Origin: Fallopia convolvulus
Lineage: Eukaryota; Streptophyta; Magnoliopsida; Caryophyllales; Polygonaceae
Assembly: GCA_964016875.1 (NCBI GenBank)
Contig: OZ024728.1
Location: forward strand, 29,705,865 to 29,769,864
Length of the DNA stretch: 64,000 nt
Direction of reading: 5' to 3'
Shown here one piece after another: positions 30,598-42,157 of this stretch. A program made the translations under genes and the position numbers. Positions within the stretch are counted from its first letter, which is position 1; each line of letters starts with the position of its first letter. The notes under the pieces were generated by a model that was not told the origin of the DNA, did not search any database, and saw only the letters and a program-made list of their open reading frames with translations.

Positions 30598-30622
30598 TGT
30601 TGGATCGAAGGTCAGTCATAAA
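30598..30622 (-). repeat. Copia-2 5' LTR, inner end (split piece 1)
   Basis: The last 25 bp of the LTR, ending CCTTCGATCCAACA on the minus strand. The rest is at 39677-40777 on the far side of gypsy E. ATAAA at 30618-30622 and ATGAA at 39677-39681 are the target duplication of that insertion, with one transition. Confidence 0.82.
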
Positions 30623-31874
30623 TGTAACACCCTATCTTTACACCGGGCGCTACTCGGTAGTAGACCTCACTAGGTACTACCTAGGCTAGTTTGACAACGA
30701 GTTCACTTGGATCTTGCAACTCGGGCACGACGAGAAAACATGAATAAAACATCCAACCGATATTTATAAAACCCAAGTATAGAAAACATGCATGCAACCC
30801 AAAACAACATAATTTACAACACTTCCTAGAAATATTTGATTAACATACCACTACCCTTTCTTTATCAAAACAACACATTATTCAAAAGATAACAAAAAGT
30901 ATACCACCATTTCTCCCAACCGAACCCATCCTAATGACACAACCTTCAACGACCTGTTCCATCGTTCAGCCGAGGTTCCAGCATGGGTCCCTTGTCTTTA
31001 CTTGAAACTAAAAAAACACAAGTCCCCGAAGGGTCATCTACCATTCTAATACAAGCTAGAATCCATACGGTACTAGTAAGACGTTTAAATACCAATCAAG
31101 TACCTACGAGCACGGCACGAAATCTACAACACAGAGAAAGTATTCGAAAACTCCATATCCGATGAAAAATCCATTGAAACCATTTTCACACATATCACAC
31201 ACAAGTAAGCCTTTTCATAAAACAATCAATTAGGGACTAGTTCCCCAAAATCAATCCTACGAGCACGGCACGAAATCTAACAAGAATTGAACGACAACTG
31301 AGCAAGTCGTAAACCACTTACCTTGAAGACGAATTCTCTAGGCCAACAAAGACTAACTAACACGCAAAGTAGAACCCTGTCTTGAGACAGATAGTCTGTC
31401 TCTTCCCCTGATCTCTGGTCACGACCTTCTCACGCTCCTATATACATATATATACCTCAATGAATAATAATAGCCTTTTAACTCTTACAAAATCTAATCC
31501 CAAAAACCACGAAAAGTCAGGATGCTTTATAACTTCTTTTGTAAAAATCCAATTCCTTTAAAACTTGACATGAATATACTAGATATATAAAAGAACATTT
31601 TTCTAGTTCAAACCTTTCTAAAAAACTGGATCAAAGGTCTCCCTAATATCATTACAAAGCAATATCCTAAAATTACTCTGAAATCTTTTATCGAATATAA
31701 ATTAAATATCAAAAATACCCTCTGAGAACTATAAATCGACTGATTTTTAAATCCAAATCAATTGTAGAGCCAGATCTGGAAAAATTTGTAAAATCTAAAC
31801 AAACTATTAACTAATTAAAACTTACCAAATCACACATGGACTCCAAAATCCGACCCAACAGATGAATCCCGCAC

Positions 31875-31961
<87 letters not shown>

Positions 31962-32275
31962 TTCTCTACCTAAATCTACAATTTGTAAACAGCAACTACG
32001 TATATAAAGATGAGAGAGTCGGCTATACTTTTGGAAATTTACAATTTCCATCCAAAAACTTCCTTTACTACAAACTTTACCCTGAAATAATAAATAATTA
32101 ATTTTAAGTTAAAAACTTTTTAAAATATAATTTTCTAAAATTCAAAATAAAATATTAAATATTATTATTTAGCCGAGATTACTTATAAGTTAAGTAATTC
32201 CAACACGAAATTTAAGGAGCGAAAAAAAAAGAAAAAAAATAGAATAAAAATATCGAAATATTCCCGAATATTACA
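30623..32275 (-). repeat. Gypsy E 3' LTR (1653 bp, internally deleted)
   Basis: On the minus strand it starts TGTAATATTCGGGAAT and ends GGTGTTACA. It lacks about 373 bp present in the other LTR (38192-38564). A 20-bp filler at 31106-31125, an exact copy of 31259-31278, sits at the deletion point. A (TC)n run of about 78 bp lies at 31879-31956. Confidence 0.92.
31879..31956. repeat. TC/CT microsatellite in the gypsy E 3' LTR
   Basis: About 39 TC units. The partner LTR has only about 18 units plus an interrupted tail (39319-39362), so this array has changed length since the element inserted. The Arg-Glu repeat reading frame on the minus strand is an artefact. Confidence 0.95.
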
Positions 32276-32290
32276 TTCTACCCCCCTTAA
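32276..32290 (-). other. Gypsy E polypurine tract
   Basis: AAGGGGGGTAGAA on the minus strand directly precedes the 3' LTR. It is the plus-strand primer for reverse transcription. Confidence 0.85.
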
Positions 32291-32550
32291 AGAAAGTTTC
32301 GTCCCGAAACTTCCAAACATATATGAAAATAAACTCACTGCACTTACTTAAAATCCTTGACACGAACAAAACAACACGCAGATCATATACGTTTAGTATA
32401 CCACAAACAACAACCATATAATTCAAAGATCATGTAATTCACACCATCAACACACTACCAACAACTACCAAACAAGTCAAGCACACAAGGTGAAGTCAAA
32501 AAAAGCACACCAATATTTACTACTACCTTTAATTATAACCCTCGATCCTC
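32291..32550 (-). other. Gypsy E 3' untranslated region
   Basis: Short non-coding stretch between the integrase-chromodomain stop (32551) and the polypurine tract. It contains AAGTTTCGGGACGAAACTTT, read on the minus strand from about 32310, a near-palindrome close to the tract. Confidence 0.6.
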
Positions 32551-33666
32551 CTAACTCCTATTCTCAAACGCCTCAACTAAAACCGGGTACAACTCAGAAT
32601 AGTTCTCACTTATTCTCGTCTCAGTCTCCCAAGTTGCCTCCTCAACTCCTCGTCGAGACCACTGAATCAACACAAACAATATCTCCTTATTTCGCAGCTT
32701 TTTCATCCGTCTACCTAAGATTGCTATCGGTTGTTCTTGAAAAGTATGATCTGGTTCAATCTCCAACTCTTCATAGTTGAGCCTATGACTAGGATCAGGC
32801 ACATATTGCCTCAATTGCGACACATGAAAGATAGGATGAACTCCTTCTAAAGTTGGTGGTAGTGCCAACTTGTAGGCTACCTCGCCTACCCTCTCGAGAA
32901 TTTCAAATGGCCCGATGTACCGAGGACTCAACTTTCCTTTCACTCCAAATCTTCTAACCCCACGAGTCGGCGATACTCTCACCCAAATATGTGCTCCTAC
33001 CTCGAATTCCAAAGGTCATCGCCTCTTATCTGCATAAGATTTCTGACGACTTTGTGCTGTCAACATACGTTCTCGAATCAATGCCACCTTTTCAACTGTT
33101 TCCTGAATCATCTGAGGCATTCCTTCTACAACATCTGATGGATCATCCCAACATAGAGGTATCCTACATCTCCTCCCATATAAAGCCTTATAGGGTGCTA
33201 TCTGAATCGAAGAGTGCCAACTATTATTATATGAAAACTCAACTAACTCCAAGTGATCAGACCAGTTTCCTCCCCAATCCAGCTTACATGATCTCAACAT
33301 ATCTTCTAGTGTTTGAATTGTCCTCTCAAATTGGCCATCTGACTGCGGGTGGTAAGCAGTCGTGAAATGTAGCTTGGTGCCTAAAGCTTTATGCACTTTT
33401 TGCCAAAAATTGGAGGTAAACCGCCCATCACGATCAGAAACAATCGTTTTGGGCACTCCATGTAATCTCACTATTTGTTTCATGAACACCTCTACTAGTT
33501 TACTCACTAGCCAAGTCTCTCTAATGGGCAGAAAACGAGCAGTCTTGGTCAGTCTGTCCACGACAACCCATATTGTATCATGTCCTCTACTAATCCGCAG
33601 TCCAATAACAAAATCCATGGAAATGTCCTCCCACGTCCATTCTGGAACTGGAAGTGGTTCGAGCAT
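32551..33666 (-). pseudogene. pol: Gypsy E integrase core and chromodomain
   Basis: The frame 33666-33016 holds the integrase catalytic core: EDISMDFVIGL (Asp 1), TIVSDRDGRFTSNFW (Asp 2) and HPQSDGQFERTIQTLEDMLR (Glu). A TGA at about 33013 separates it from 33012-32551, which has the C-terminal IN fold (VSPTRGVRRFGVKGKLSPRY, GPFEILERVGEVAYKLALP) and the chromodomain ILGRRMKKLRNKEILFVLIQ with WETETRISENYSELY. The chromodomain would direct insertion to marked chromatin. The catalytic triad is intact here, but the stop would truncate the protein. Confidence 0.88.
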
Positions 33667-33699
33667 TCCACCTAGTCTTTGGTGCTCTATTTTTACTTG

Positions 33700-34746
33700 C
33701 TAGCACACCTGACACTTTGCTACAAATTTCGCTACATCAGGCTTCATTCCATCCCACCAGTAATATTGCTTCAAGTCCTTGTACATCTTACTAGCTCCCG
33801 GGTAGATTGAATAAGGAGTAGCGTGAGCCTCTTGTAATATCTTTTGTCTCAACTCCTCATCTCGAGGTACACATATTCGACCATTCAATCTCAAAGTACC
33901 ATCAACATGTTCTTCAAAAGTAGATGCCTCTCCACGGCTCACTTTCTGCCTCAACTCTTGAATCATCAAACAAGTCTCCTGCTTAAGTCGTATTTCCTCA
34001 ATTAAGGTTGGCTGACAATCCATACGGCTTAATATACCTTGATAGCACTGAATCTGTAGCTCAATCTCATACCTTATCAGTTCTCTCTGTAATTCTGGTT
34101 GGGCAGTCAAGTGACCTAACATACGCTCTTGCGGCGTTTTTCTGCTAAGAGCGTTAGCAACTACATTTGCCTTTCCGGGATGGTACAAGATCTCTAAATC
34201 ATAATCTTTCAGTAATTCAAGCCATCTCCGTTGTCTCGTGTTCAATTCTCTCTGAGTAAAAATATACTTAAGGCTCTTATGGTCTATCATTACTTTACAT
34301 GTAGTTCCATACAAGTAATGACGCCATATCTTTAGAGCATGAATCAGTACTGCCAACTCTAAATCATGTGTTGGATAATTCAACTCGTTTGGTTTCAACT
34401 GTCTAGAAGCATATGCAATCACCCTGTCATTCTGCATTAATACACAACCTAAACCTACCTTTGAGGCATCACTATAAATCACAAAGCCTTCATTCCCTTG
34501 AGGAAAAGCAAGTATTGGAGCTGAAGTCAATTTCTCATTCAACTCATCGAAGCCCCTTTGACAAGCATCATTCCAGTCAAAACGAGTGGTCTTTTTCAGC
34601 AAGTTGGTAAGTGGTTGAGCTATTCGTGAGAACCCATCCACAAACCTCCTGTAGTACCCTGCCAATCCTAAGAAACTCCGTACCTCCTTCACATTCTTCG
34701 GGGGTTCCCAAGCCTTCACAACTTCAATCTTTAAGGGGTCTACCAT
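33700..34746 (-). pseudogene. pol: Gypsy E RNase H and integrase zinc domain
   Basis: A 348-residue open frame. It contains FLGLAGYYRRFVDGFSRIAQ (RT connection), VIYSDASKVGLGCVLMQND (RNase H Asp), IAYASRQLKPNELNYPTHDL, MIDHKSLKYIFTQRELNTRQ, NVVANALSRK, then the integrase zinc region HATPYSIYPGASKMYKDLKQ and FVAKCQVC. The second zinc His (usually IHPG) is Tyr here. A stop follows CQVC at 33700. The RT side is cut by a frameshift (34740-34746 overlap). Confidence 0.88.
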
Positions 34747-35348
34747 GACTCCCTTAGCTTATACAACATGACCCAGGAAAGTAACTTCTGGTAGCTAGAA
34801 CTCACATTTGGGCAGTTTAGCAAACAGTCGGTGGTGTCTAACACTTCCAAAACTAATCTAAGATGCTTTGCATGCTCCTTAGTGCTTTGAGAATAAATCA
34901 ATATATCATCAATAAAGACAACCACAAATTTATCCAAATAGTCTATAAACACCCGATTCATTAACTCCATGAACACCGCATGTGCATTAGTCAATCCAAA
35001 CGGCATTACTACAAACTCATAGTGCCCGTATCTTGTTCGGAAAGCCTTCTTGGGAATATCCCCTTCCCGAATCCTCAATTGATGATAGCTCGATCTGAGG
35101 TCCACCTTTGAGAGCACAATAGCTCCTTGCAACTGGTCTAACAAGTCATCAATACGAGGCAAAGGGTACTTGTTTTTAATAGTAACTCGGTTTAGCTCCC
35201 GGTAATCAATACATAAACGTACGGAACCATCCTTCTTTCTCACAAACAACACAGGATCTCCCCATGGTGATGCACTTGGACATATATATCCCTTCTCTAG
35301 TAACTCCGCCAACTGAGCCTTGAGCTCTTGCATCTCCATTGGAGCCAT
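34740..35348 (-). pseudogene. pol: Gypsy E reverse transcriptase (N-terminal and palm)
   Basis: PLPRIDDLLDQLQGAIVLSK, KVDLRSSYHQLRIREGD (catalytic Asp; SGYHQ is usual, SSYHQ here), YEFVVMPFGLTNAHAVF and FIDDILIYSQSTKEHAKHL (intact DD pair). A frameshift near 34860 turns the thumb into nonsense (EVLDTTDCLLNC), and a stop follows. The true continuation is in the neighbouring frame at 34746. Confidence 0.88.
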
Positions 35349-35351
35349 ACG

Positions 35352-35981
35352 CTACGAGGCTTTTGAGATTGGTCTTGTTCCTGGATCTAATTCAATATTA
35401 AAGTCCACCTCTCGTTGAGGAGGCAACCCTGGAAGTTCCTCTGGAAAAACGTCTTCAAACTCACAGACTACTGGTATATCTCGAATACACGGTCCTTTCT
35501 TGTCTCCTTCTAGAACATAACACCAATAACCCACACACCCATCATTAAGCAACTTAGCAGCTTTCTCCATGTTGATCACTGATCCTGGACCCTCCTGCTC
35601 TGGATCTTGACATACATGTATTGTCCCATCATCTGCAGTCACAGTGACTGTACCCCTATGTCCATCTAATACTGCTTTATAACGTCTCATCCAGTCCATC
35701 CCCAAAATAACATCATCACTAGGCGATAACTGTATCACAACAAAGTCTGCAAACCAATCCCTACCCCCAATCCTAATAGGGCAATGAAGTATTTCTCTAT
35801 TTCCTCTCACCTTACTACCATCGGGCAATCCCACCATAAAGGATGTACCATCCGAGCAAGTCAACCCTAGTCTATCAACGCATGCAGAGGACACAAAAGA
35901 GTGCATAACACCCGTACCAAACAGGATATACATAGGTTTAGACTTAATCCAAATCGTACATGTGGCAGTCGGAGCATTCAA
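35352..35981 (-). pseudogene. pol: Gypsy E aspartic protease
   Basis: A 209-residue open frame with ILFGTGVMHSFVSSACVDRL, where the gypsy consensus is LFDTGATHSF: the catalytic Asp is Gly. DVILGMDWMRRYKAVLDGHR follows, then the inter-domain segment FEDVFPEELPGLPPQREVDF that leads into RT. The frame ends in a TAG at 35352 just before the RT frame. The Asp-to-Gly change alone would abolish polyprotein cleavage. Confidence 0.88.
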
Positions 35982-36131
35982 GGCATCAAGCCTTCTGATC
36001 TCAAATACCTGAGGCTGGTTGCCCCCGGTAGTGCTAGTTCCCGCACCACGACCTCTACTCTAGCTTGGTGCATGTTGAGTCTGTTGGAACTGACGACGAA
36101 TCCCTTGGTTCACCGACCCCGGCGAAGATCC

Positions 36132-37459
36132 CTATGAGGGTGTTCCAACCTTACAATATTTTTGTAAGTGGCCTGGCTTCCCACATATGAAACAATTACG
36201 AACTGGTTTCCGACATTGATTCCTCATATGACTAGTGTCTCTACAGTTGAAGCACTCCCTCAACCCTCCAGTAAACTGACTTTGTTGAGGTTGGTCTTGA
36301 CGACCCTGTGACTGAAATCCAGATCGGTTTTGTTGAGACACACTTGAACGATTATCTCTCCTAGAGTCTGATGGAGCAAACAACCTCTACTTCTTATTTC
36401 TACTAGCTTGTACATTCAATTGTTCTGGCCCCAAGGTGGACATAGAATAAGCTAAAACAGAATCTTGAACCTCCTTCAAAGTCTTGAGTCGAAGTCCAGA
36501 TAAGTATGCACGCAGTTGGGGTTGCAACGGCTTAAGAAAGGTTGCAATCCGCAAATGCTCTATAGGAGCGGCATTGGGCACCGCTTCCAAACCTCGTTGA
36601 AACTTTTGGATAGTCTCACCTACAGTAATGTTCTCGGGCCCTGCATCCCGAAAAGCGGTCTCACCAGCCGTTCTCACGTCTTGGGAACAATAGTTCTCTC
36701 AAATCCTCTCCTGAAATTCTTCAAAAGTAACATTTACCTGGTGATCACGACTCAACTCCCACCAATCAAATGCATCCTCATGTAACAAACTTTGTACTAG
36801 AGACATCCTTCTTTCTTCCGGTGCCTTGATAGAGTCCGGAGAAGATGCCACTTTCCTCAACCACTGTTCCACATCAGCTTCCTGATCCCCAGTAAAGTTC
36901 GGTAACCCAGTCTTCTTGAACTCCGCAAGCCACTTATCAGGAAGAGGCTCGCGATATCCCCTTCTTTCTCAACCATGCCATCAACCACTATTGACCTTGG
37001 AATACGTGGTGGTCTCCCTAACTGAACCGGTTGTGCAAAAACTGGTCCTGGTGCCCTAACCTCAGCCCCTTGATAGCCAGATTTGGTTGCATTATGATTA
37101 GGCAAAAATACAGTACCTACCAGATTTTGTAATAGCTCGGCAAGTGTAGCTCGGATAATAGCAATCGTCTCTGGTGGTAACTCAACTGGTGGCACCTGAG
37201 CTGGCCCACGTACTTCCCCATCTGTCCTATCGTTGACTCCATTAGCAGGGAGCCCGTTTCCAACAACCGAAACATTTCCCCTTTGATAATCAGTCACTGC
37301 AGGTCCAACATTCTTAACAACCTCCTCTTGAGGAGGAAGGTTGTGTGGCTCTCCCGCGGCAGGAGCCTCTTCTCTGTTTCCAACACGGCCCCTACCACGT
37401 CCTCTACCACCACCTTTCCTTCCTGCTTTAGTTGCTCCAGCTCTAGTTTGTGGAGCCAT
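36132..37459 (-). pseudogene. gag: Gypsy E gag with two zinc knuckles
   Basis: Starts at an ATG (37459) with a basic Gly/Arg-rich N-terminus (GGRGRGRGRVGNREE). The capsid part is split over frames (36900-36387; EAVPNAAPIEHLRIATFLKP is legible). A frame at 36383-36132 carries CFNCRDTSHMRNQC (CX2CX4HX4C) and CFICGKPGHLQKYC (CX2CX4HX4C). Two knuckles are more than the single one common in many plant gypsy elements. Stops occur near 36384 and 36678, with a frameshift near 36860. Confidence 0.82.
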
Positions 37460-37694
37460 CTGTGAACGGATGTTTTACTATTTAAACTATCTTTAACTGA
37501 AGTTAACAAATTAACTTACTAGTCTACATGAGTTCCTTCGGCTGATGGCGACAGAGTCGAGGCGTGTCATCTACCCTGTAAATGCAATATGACTACCCCA
37601 TTGAAATAATTTGAAATAATCGGCCGGTTTTAGTTTTAGGTTGGACCTCGAGTACACTCGTTGTTCAGTTCCATGTGCCCTTGTTATCAACCTC
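37460..37694 (-). other. Gypsy E leader between primer site and gag
   Basis: About 235 bp of 5' untranslated DNA between the primer-binding site and the gag ATG. It includes short minus-strand open frames without domains. Nothing else is recognised. Confidence 0.6.
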
Positions 37695-37707
37695 GCTCTG
37701 ATACCAA
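37695..37707 (-). other. Gypsy E primer-binding site
   Basis: TTGGTATCAGAGC on the minus strand, 2 bp from the LTR, a perfect initiator-Met tRNA site. This shared site explains why copia-2 and gypsy E have identical 13-base primer motifs. Confidence 0.9.
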
Positions 37708-37709
37708 TT

Positions 37710-39318
37710 TGTAACACCCTGTCTTTACACCGGGCGCTACTCGGTAGTAGACCTCACTAGGTACTACCTAGGCTAGTTTGAACAAGTTCACTTGGATCTT
37801 GCAACTCGGGCACGACGAGAAAACATGAATAAAACATCCAACCGATATTTATAAAACCCAAGTATAGAAAACATGCATGAAACCCAAAACAACATAATTT
37901 ACAACACTTCCTAGAAACATTTCATTAACATACCACTACCCTTTCTTTATCAAAACAACACATTATTCAAAAGATAACAAAAAGTATACCACCATTTCTC
38001 CCAACCAAACCCATCCTAATGACACAACCTTCAACGACATGTTCCATCATTCAGCCGAGGTTCCAGCATGGGTCCCTTGTCTTTACCTGAAACTAAAAAA
38101 AAAACAAGTCCCCGAAGGGTCAAATACCATTCTAATACAAGCTAGAATCCATACGGTACTAGTAAGACGTTTAAATACCAATCAAGTACCTAACACACAC
38201 AAGCACGATTCACATGAATACAACACATATAAATTCTAAATTCATACTTCACTTCCCATAGATCCTAAAAACAAATCACATATCAAACTTCCATACACAT
38301 TCATACATACATGTCCAAGCAGAACAATACAACCATTCTCTCACCGTTCCATTCCATGGCGCTTATTAACCCCCAGGTGCCGAGGCGCGACCTCCCACCC
38401 TGCACAATTCCATGCTCCTAACCCCCGATCAAGCCTCCTCGAGAGCACTTGCCCAAAACACAGATAACTTTTCTTTTGAAGGGACACGATTCTCTGTCAT
38501 ATAACCATACGTAGCCGTCACTTCAACCCAGAGGACTACGCACATGGTCATGCCGAGAACGGTACCAACATAGAGAAAGTATTCGAAAACTCCATATCCG
38601 ATGAAAAATCCATTGAAACCATTTTCACACATATCACACACAAGTAAGCCTTTTCATACAACAATCAATTAGGGACTAGTTCCCCAAAATCAATCCTACG
38701 AGCACGGCACGAAATCTTACAAGAATTGAACGACAACTGAGCAAGTCGTAAACCACTTACCTTGAAGACGAATTCTCTAGGCCAACAAACACTAACTAAC
38801 ACGCAAAGTAGAACCCTGTCTTGAGACAGATAGTCTGTCTCTTCCCCTGATCTCTGGTCACGACCTTTCTCACGCTCCTATATACATATATATACCTCAA
38901 TGAATAATAATAGCCTTTTAACTCTTACAAAATCTAATCCCAAAAACCACGAAAAGCCAGGATGCTTTATCACTTCTTTTGTAAAAATCCAATTCCTTTA
39001 AAACTTGACATGAATATACTAGATATATAAAAGAACATTTTTCTAGTTCAAACCTTTCTAAAAAACTGGATCAAAGGTCTCCCTAATATCATTACAAAGC
39101 AATATCCTAAAATTACTCTGAAATCTTTTATCGAATATAAATCAAATATCAAAAATACCCTCTGAGAAGTATAAATCGACTGATTTTTAAATCCAAATCA
39201 ATTGTAGAGCCAGATCTGGAAAAATTTGTAAAATCTAAACAAACTATTAACTAATTAAAACTTACCAAATCACACATGAACTCCAAAATCCGACCCAACA
39301 GATGAATCCCGCACCAGG

Positions 39319-39360
<42 letters not shown>

Positions 39361-39676
39361 TTCATCTCGTGAATTCTCTACCTAAGTCTACAATTTGTAA
39401 AGAGCAACTACGTATATAAAGATGAGAGAGTCGGCTATACTTTTGGAAATTTAGGATTTCCACCCACAAACTTCCTTTACTACAAACTTTACCCTGAAAT
39501 AATAATTAATTAATTTTAAGTTAAAAACTTTTTAAAATATAATTTTCTAAAATTCAAAATAAAATATTAAATATTATTATTTAGCCGAGATTACTTATAA
39601 GTTAAGTAATTCTAACACGAAATTTAAGGAGCGAAAAAAAGAGAATAAAAATATCAAAATATTCCCGAATATTATA
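37710..39676 (-). repeat. Gypsy E 5' LTR (1967 bp)
   Basis: Full-length LTR. On the minus strand it starts TATAATATTCGGG (the expected TG is TA, consistent with a C-to-T change on the opposite strand) and ends CAGGGTGTTACA. It contains the 373-bp block lost from the other LTR, and a CT microsatellite at 39319-39356. Apart from indels the two LTRs are very similar by eye, so the insertion is relatively young compared with A2 or D. Confidence 0.9.
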
Positions 39677-40777
39677 ATGAACGGTTATGGGAACTCTATC
39701 GAGAAGTTCCCACACGCAGCGAAATAAATAAAGTAAGTTGGTAAATAAAACAGTAAATATAGTTCCCTTATAGAGGAACCCCACAACGATCAACTAATCG
39801 TGTGAGTAAACCTCTACCTTTGCTTGGAGGATTTTCGAATGAGTTCCCTTTTTTTATTGCTTAGTTCCCTTCAGATTACAAGACCGAATACAAACTTCTA
39901 TGTTCCTACAAGGACTCCCTCCCTACGCAACACTAATGTATTCTCTCAACCCTAACCCCGTGAAGGCTCACAATCAAAGACAAAGCGAAACTAAAACCTT
40001 TCTCTTCTTCTATCTCTACAGCAGAGTTCCCCTAGACCTAGAAACTCCTTCTTTCCTCTTCACCGTCGTCGAGATTAGCTCGTTATCGGGGACTTTTCAC
40101 CAACTTGATGGTCTTCACCTGAGTAGCTCTTTGCTCTTCTCTCTTTGTGTTTGGGGTTTGTGATTTGTAAAATGTGAGTAGCAAGGTCAATGTTGAAGGG
40201 CTTAAATACACGTGATGAGAAACCCTTATCTATTTGGGGTACTTGTCCTAAATATCCTTTTTGCCTTGCTCTCCAAGTCTGATCCTTAATGTTGACATGT
40301 GACTTTGATTTGAATTTGAATTGTCAACTCTTGGATCACATCGGACCGTTGGTTGGTCGTCTTCGTTCTGCTGCATAGTCTAAAGCCTGAGAGCCCTTTT
40401 GTCCGATGAAGACAGGATCCCTATAAATGCGCTAAGATGTCGCTTTCACGCATGCGCCAGTTCCCATCCCGAGGGAACTCTCGTCTTGGGAACTCCTCTT
40501 GACTCTGAGGGATTCCTGTTTTTCTTATCAAGTTCCCATCATGTGGGAACTTTGGTTCACTGAGTTCCTATATCGTGGGAACTCTTGTTCACTTCTGAGG
40601 TTTGTCGCTTTCTTTTCGTCGTTGCATTAGTTCCCATTTTGGGAACTTATTGTTTTGTGCTTTCCTTTGTGACGAACCATACTGAAATACTTGGCAATAG
40701 GCGTTAGTTCCCATGGTGTTTGTCATTATCAAAACCGAGGGCGTTGTTCCAGTGTTAATGAACATGAGTTCCTAACA
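39677..40777 (-). repeat. Copia-2 5' LTR, main part (split piece 2)
   Basis: On the minus strand it starts TGTTAGGAACTCATG at 40777 and runs to the gypsy E insertion point. Together with 30598-30622 it forms an LTR of about 1.12 kb. Phrases such as GTTCCCTTATAGAGGAA and ACCTCTACCTTTGC match the copia-1 LTR. GTTCCC/GGGAAC recurs about a dozen times here and is probably a family-specific repeat within the LTR. Confidence 0.85.
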
Positions 40778-40966
40778 CAGACTCAACACATTTTTAGCTT
40801 CACCATAGTTCACATGCGCCAGCTAGCTCAGGACTACATTTGGCAACGAAATATATGATGTTTTAGATTTTCGCTCAAAATTTAAGAAACTATATAAATT
40901 TACTTAAATAACCACAATCATAGGAAGATCTTTTACATTTTGTTATATATTTATGTAATTATTTTT
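40778..40966. other. AT-rich flank between copia-2 and copia-3
   Basis: No gene. The last 40 bases are T-rich and end TTATTTTTAG directly before the RNase H block of copia-3. This looks like a splice acceptor, but is more likely simple sequence at a truncation edge. Confidence 0.4.
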
Positions 40967-41500
40967 AGGTACTTAAAGGGTAGAGATGAATTGTACGTGG
41001 TTATCGTATGCAAGGAACAATCCCGTGAACTGGTTGCCTACTCTCATATAGATTTCGCTGGACATATTGTCGATTGAAAGAGCACCTTTGGAATGGCATA
41101 GTTCCTTAGATCATGCTTAGTGTTATGGAGATCAAAGAAGAAAAATTCTGATGCTCTCTCAACTATCGAGGCCGAGTTTGTTCCAACTGCCTCGTGCTAT
41201 TCCCAACTACTTTGGTTGAAGTACCAACTACAAGATTACGTATAGTATGTCTCTAGGCATTGTTCCTATTCTTTGTAATAATAAGAGCGCCATAGAAATT
41301 TCCAAAAATCATGTACATCATTCATGCACCAAGCATTAGATATAAGACATCACTTTCTACGTGATTACGTTGGGCATGAGAACATTTCTTTGCAACAGTG
41401 TAAAACTAAAGAGAAAACATTTGACATTTATACCAAAGCTTTAGACAAATGTCCCTATGAGCATCATGGTATGTTCCTAGGGATTATAACTCTAAACTAA
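40967..41500 (+). pseudogene. pol: Copia-3 RNase H (only surviving part of pol)
   Basis: Starts RYLKGRDELYVVIVCKEQ, then VAYSHIDFAGHIVD (catalytic Asp region), RSKKKNSDALSTIEAEFVPT, LLWLKYQLQDYV, and IEISKNHVHHS in other frames, closing TKALDKCPYEHHGMFLGII with a TAA at 41498-41500. Several frameshifts and stops are present. Orientation is opposite to copia-1, and the sequence is clearly related (compare KALDRQPFEHLRMLLG there). RT, integrase and gag are missing to the left. Confidence 0.82.
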
Positions 41501-42157
41501 ACAACTTACGACTCGTTATTCCCTCCATGATTGGCTATCTTTGTTGAATTTCATGTTCGAGAACTAAATGAGCAAGACTTTCACTTTGCATTCTTGCTAG
41601 TCTAAAGCTTAAGTTTTTGCAGTAAATGATCAACCGAGTTATTAAGCCTCATTACAAGCCACAATGATGGTTGATCATAAGAGCACCCTAAGTCGTGGAA
41701 CAAGAAAATGCTTCGTATGAACCATCTTCACCTTACTTTTATGGGTTGTAATAGCTTGGTTCCACTCTTTGTTCCATACCCTTGCTTTTTATATGTTTGG
41801 ATATGAGTTTTCATACCTACCTACTCTATTGAAACTTGGCCTTTCAAACTTGATCATGGGCAATGCTACAGAATAATGGATCCCTCGTCTTGTAACAATT
41901 CCCAAGGGAAGCCAAAGAGGCAAAAGGAATGTGAATCGTCACATGGGAAGACAAGAATTGTGTTAGATTGCTTGGTAAGGAAGGATTGATTCTGAGCCAT
42001 GCGTTTCTTCTCGTGATTGGACCACAATGGGAAAATACGACACGTGTCAAAGGCGTGCATAGGAAGTTGAAACGGATGATGTTGTGATTGGTTGGTTTTT
42101 GAAATGAGAACACATCCTTTTACCAATCTACCCCTTCCTCGAAATGTTAAAACCCTA
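41501..42157 (+). other. Copia-3 spacer after RNase H
   Basis: A non-coding spacer homologous to copia-1 10038-10995: a diverged form of repeat R2 (about 41501-41640), then CCTCATTACAAGCCACAATG as in copia-1 (CTCATTACAAGCTGAAATG on its minus strand). Minus-strand open frames at 41844-42126 are not supported. Confidence 0.55.

Larger units (their letters stand above)
27670..30622 (-). mobile_element. Copia-2: 5' half of a Ty1/copia element (LTR interrupted by gypsy E)
   Basis: Minus-strand order from the right: LTR end (30622-30598), primer-binding site, gag, a second zinc knuckle, protease remnant, gag-pre-integrase domain, and integrase to the cut at about 27670. The rest of its 5' LTR lies at 39677-40777, displaced by the gypsy E insertion at 30623-39676. 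RT, RNase H, any ORF3 and the 3' LTR are absent. Gag, integrase and LTR ends resemble copia-1, so the two belong to related families. Confidence 0.85.
30623..39676 (-). mobile_element. Gypsy E: near-complete Tekay/Del-type chromovirus, 9054 bp
   Basis: Two LTRs (37710-39676 as 5', 30623-32275 as 3' on the minus strand), a perfect initiator-Met primer site (37695-37707), gag, protease, RT, RNase H, integrase with a C-terminal chromodomain, and a polypurine tract (32276-32290). Domain order RT-RNase H-integrase defines Ty3/gypsy. The chromodomain and TGTAAT...GTTACA ends suit Tekay/Del. Target duplication ATAAA/ATGAA. All genes have frameshifts or stops and the protease and integrase have changed key residues, so it is inactive. 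Confidence 0.92.

Noticed and set aside
31830..32051. Arg-Glu repeat protein on the minus strand
   Set aside because: Pure translation of the TC microsatellite in the gypsy E LTR.
40927..40966. T-rich tract and AG before copia-3 RNase H as a real splice acceptor
   Set aside because: Copia pol is not normally spliced here, and the position coincides with the truncation edge of the element.
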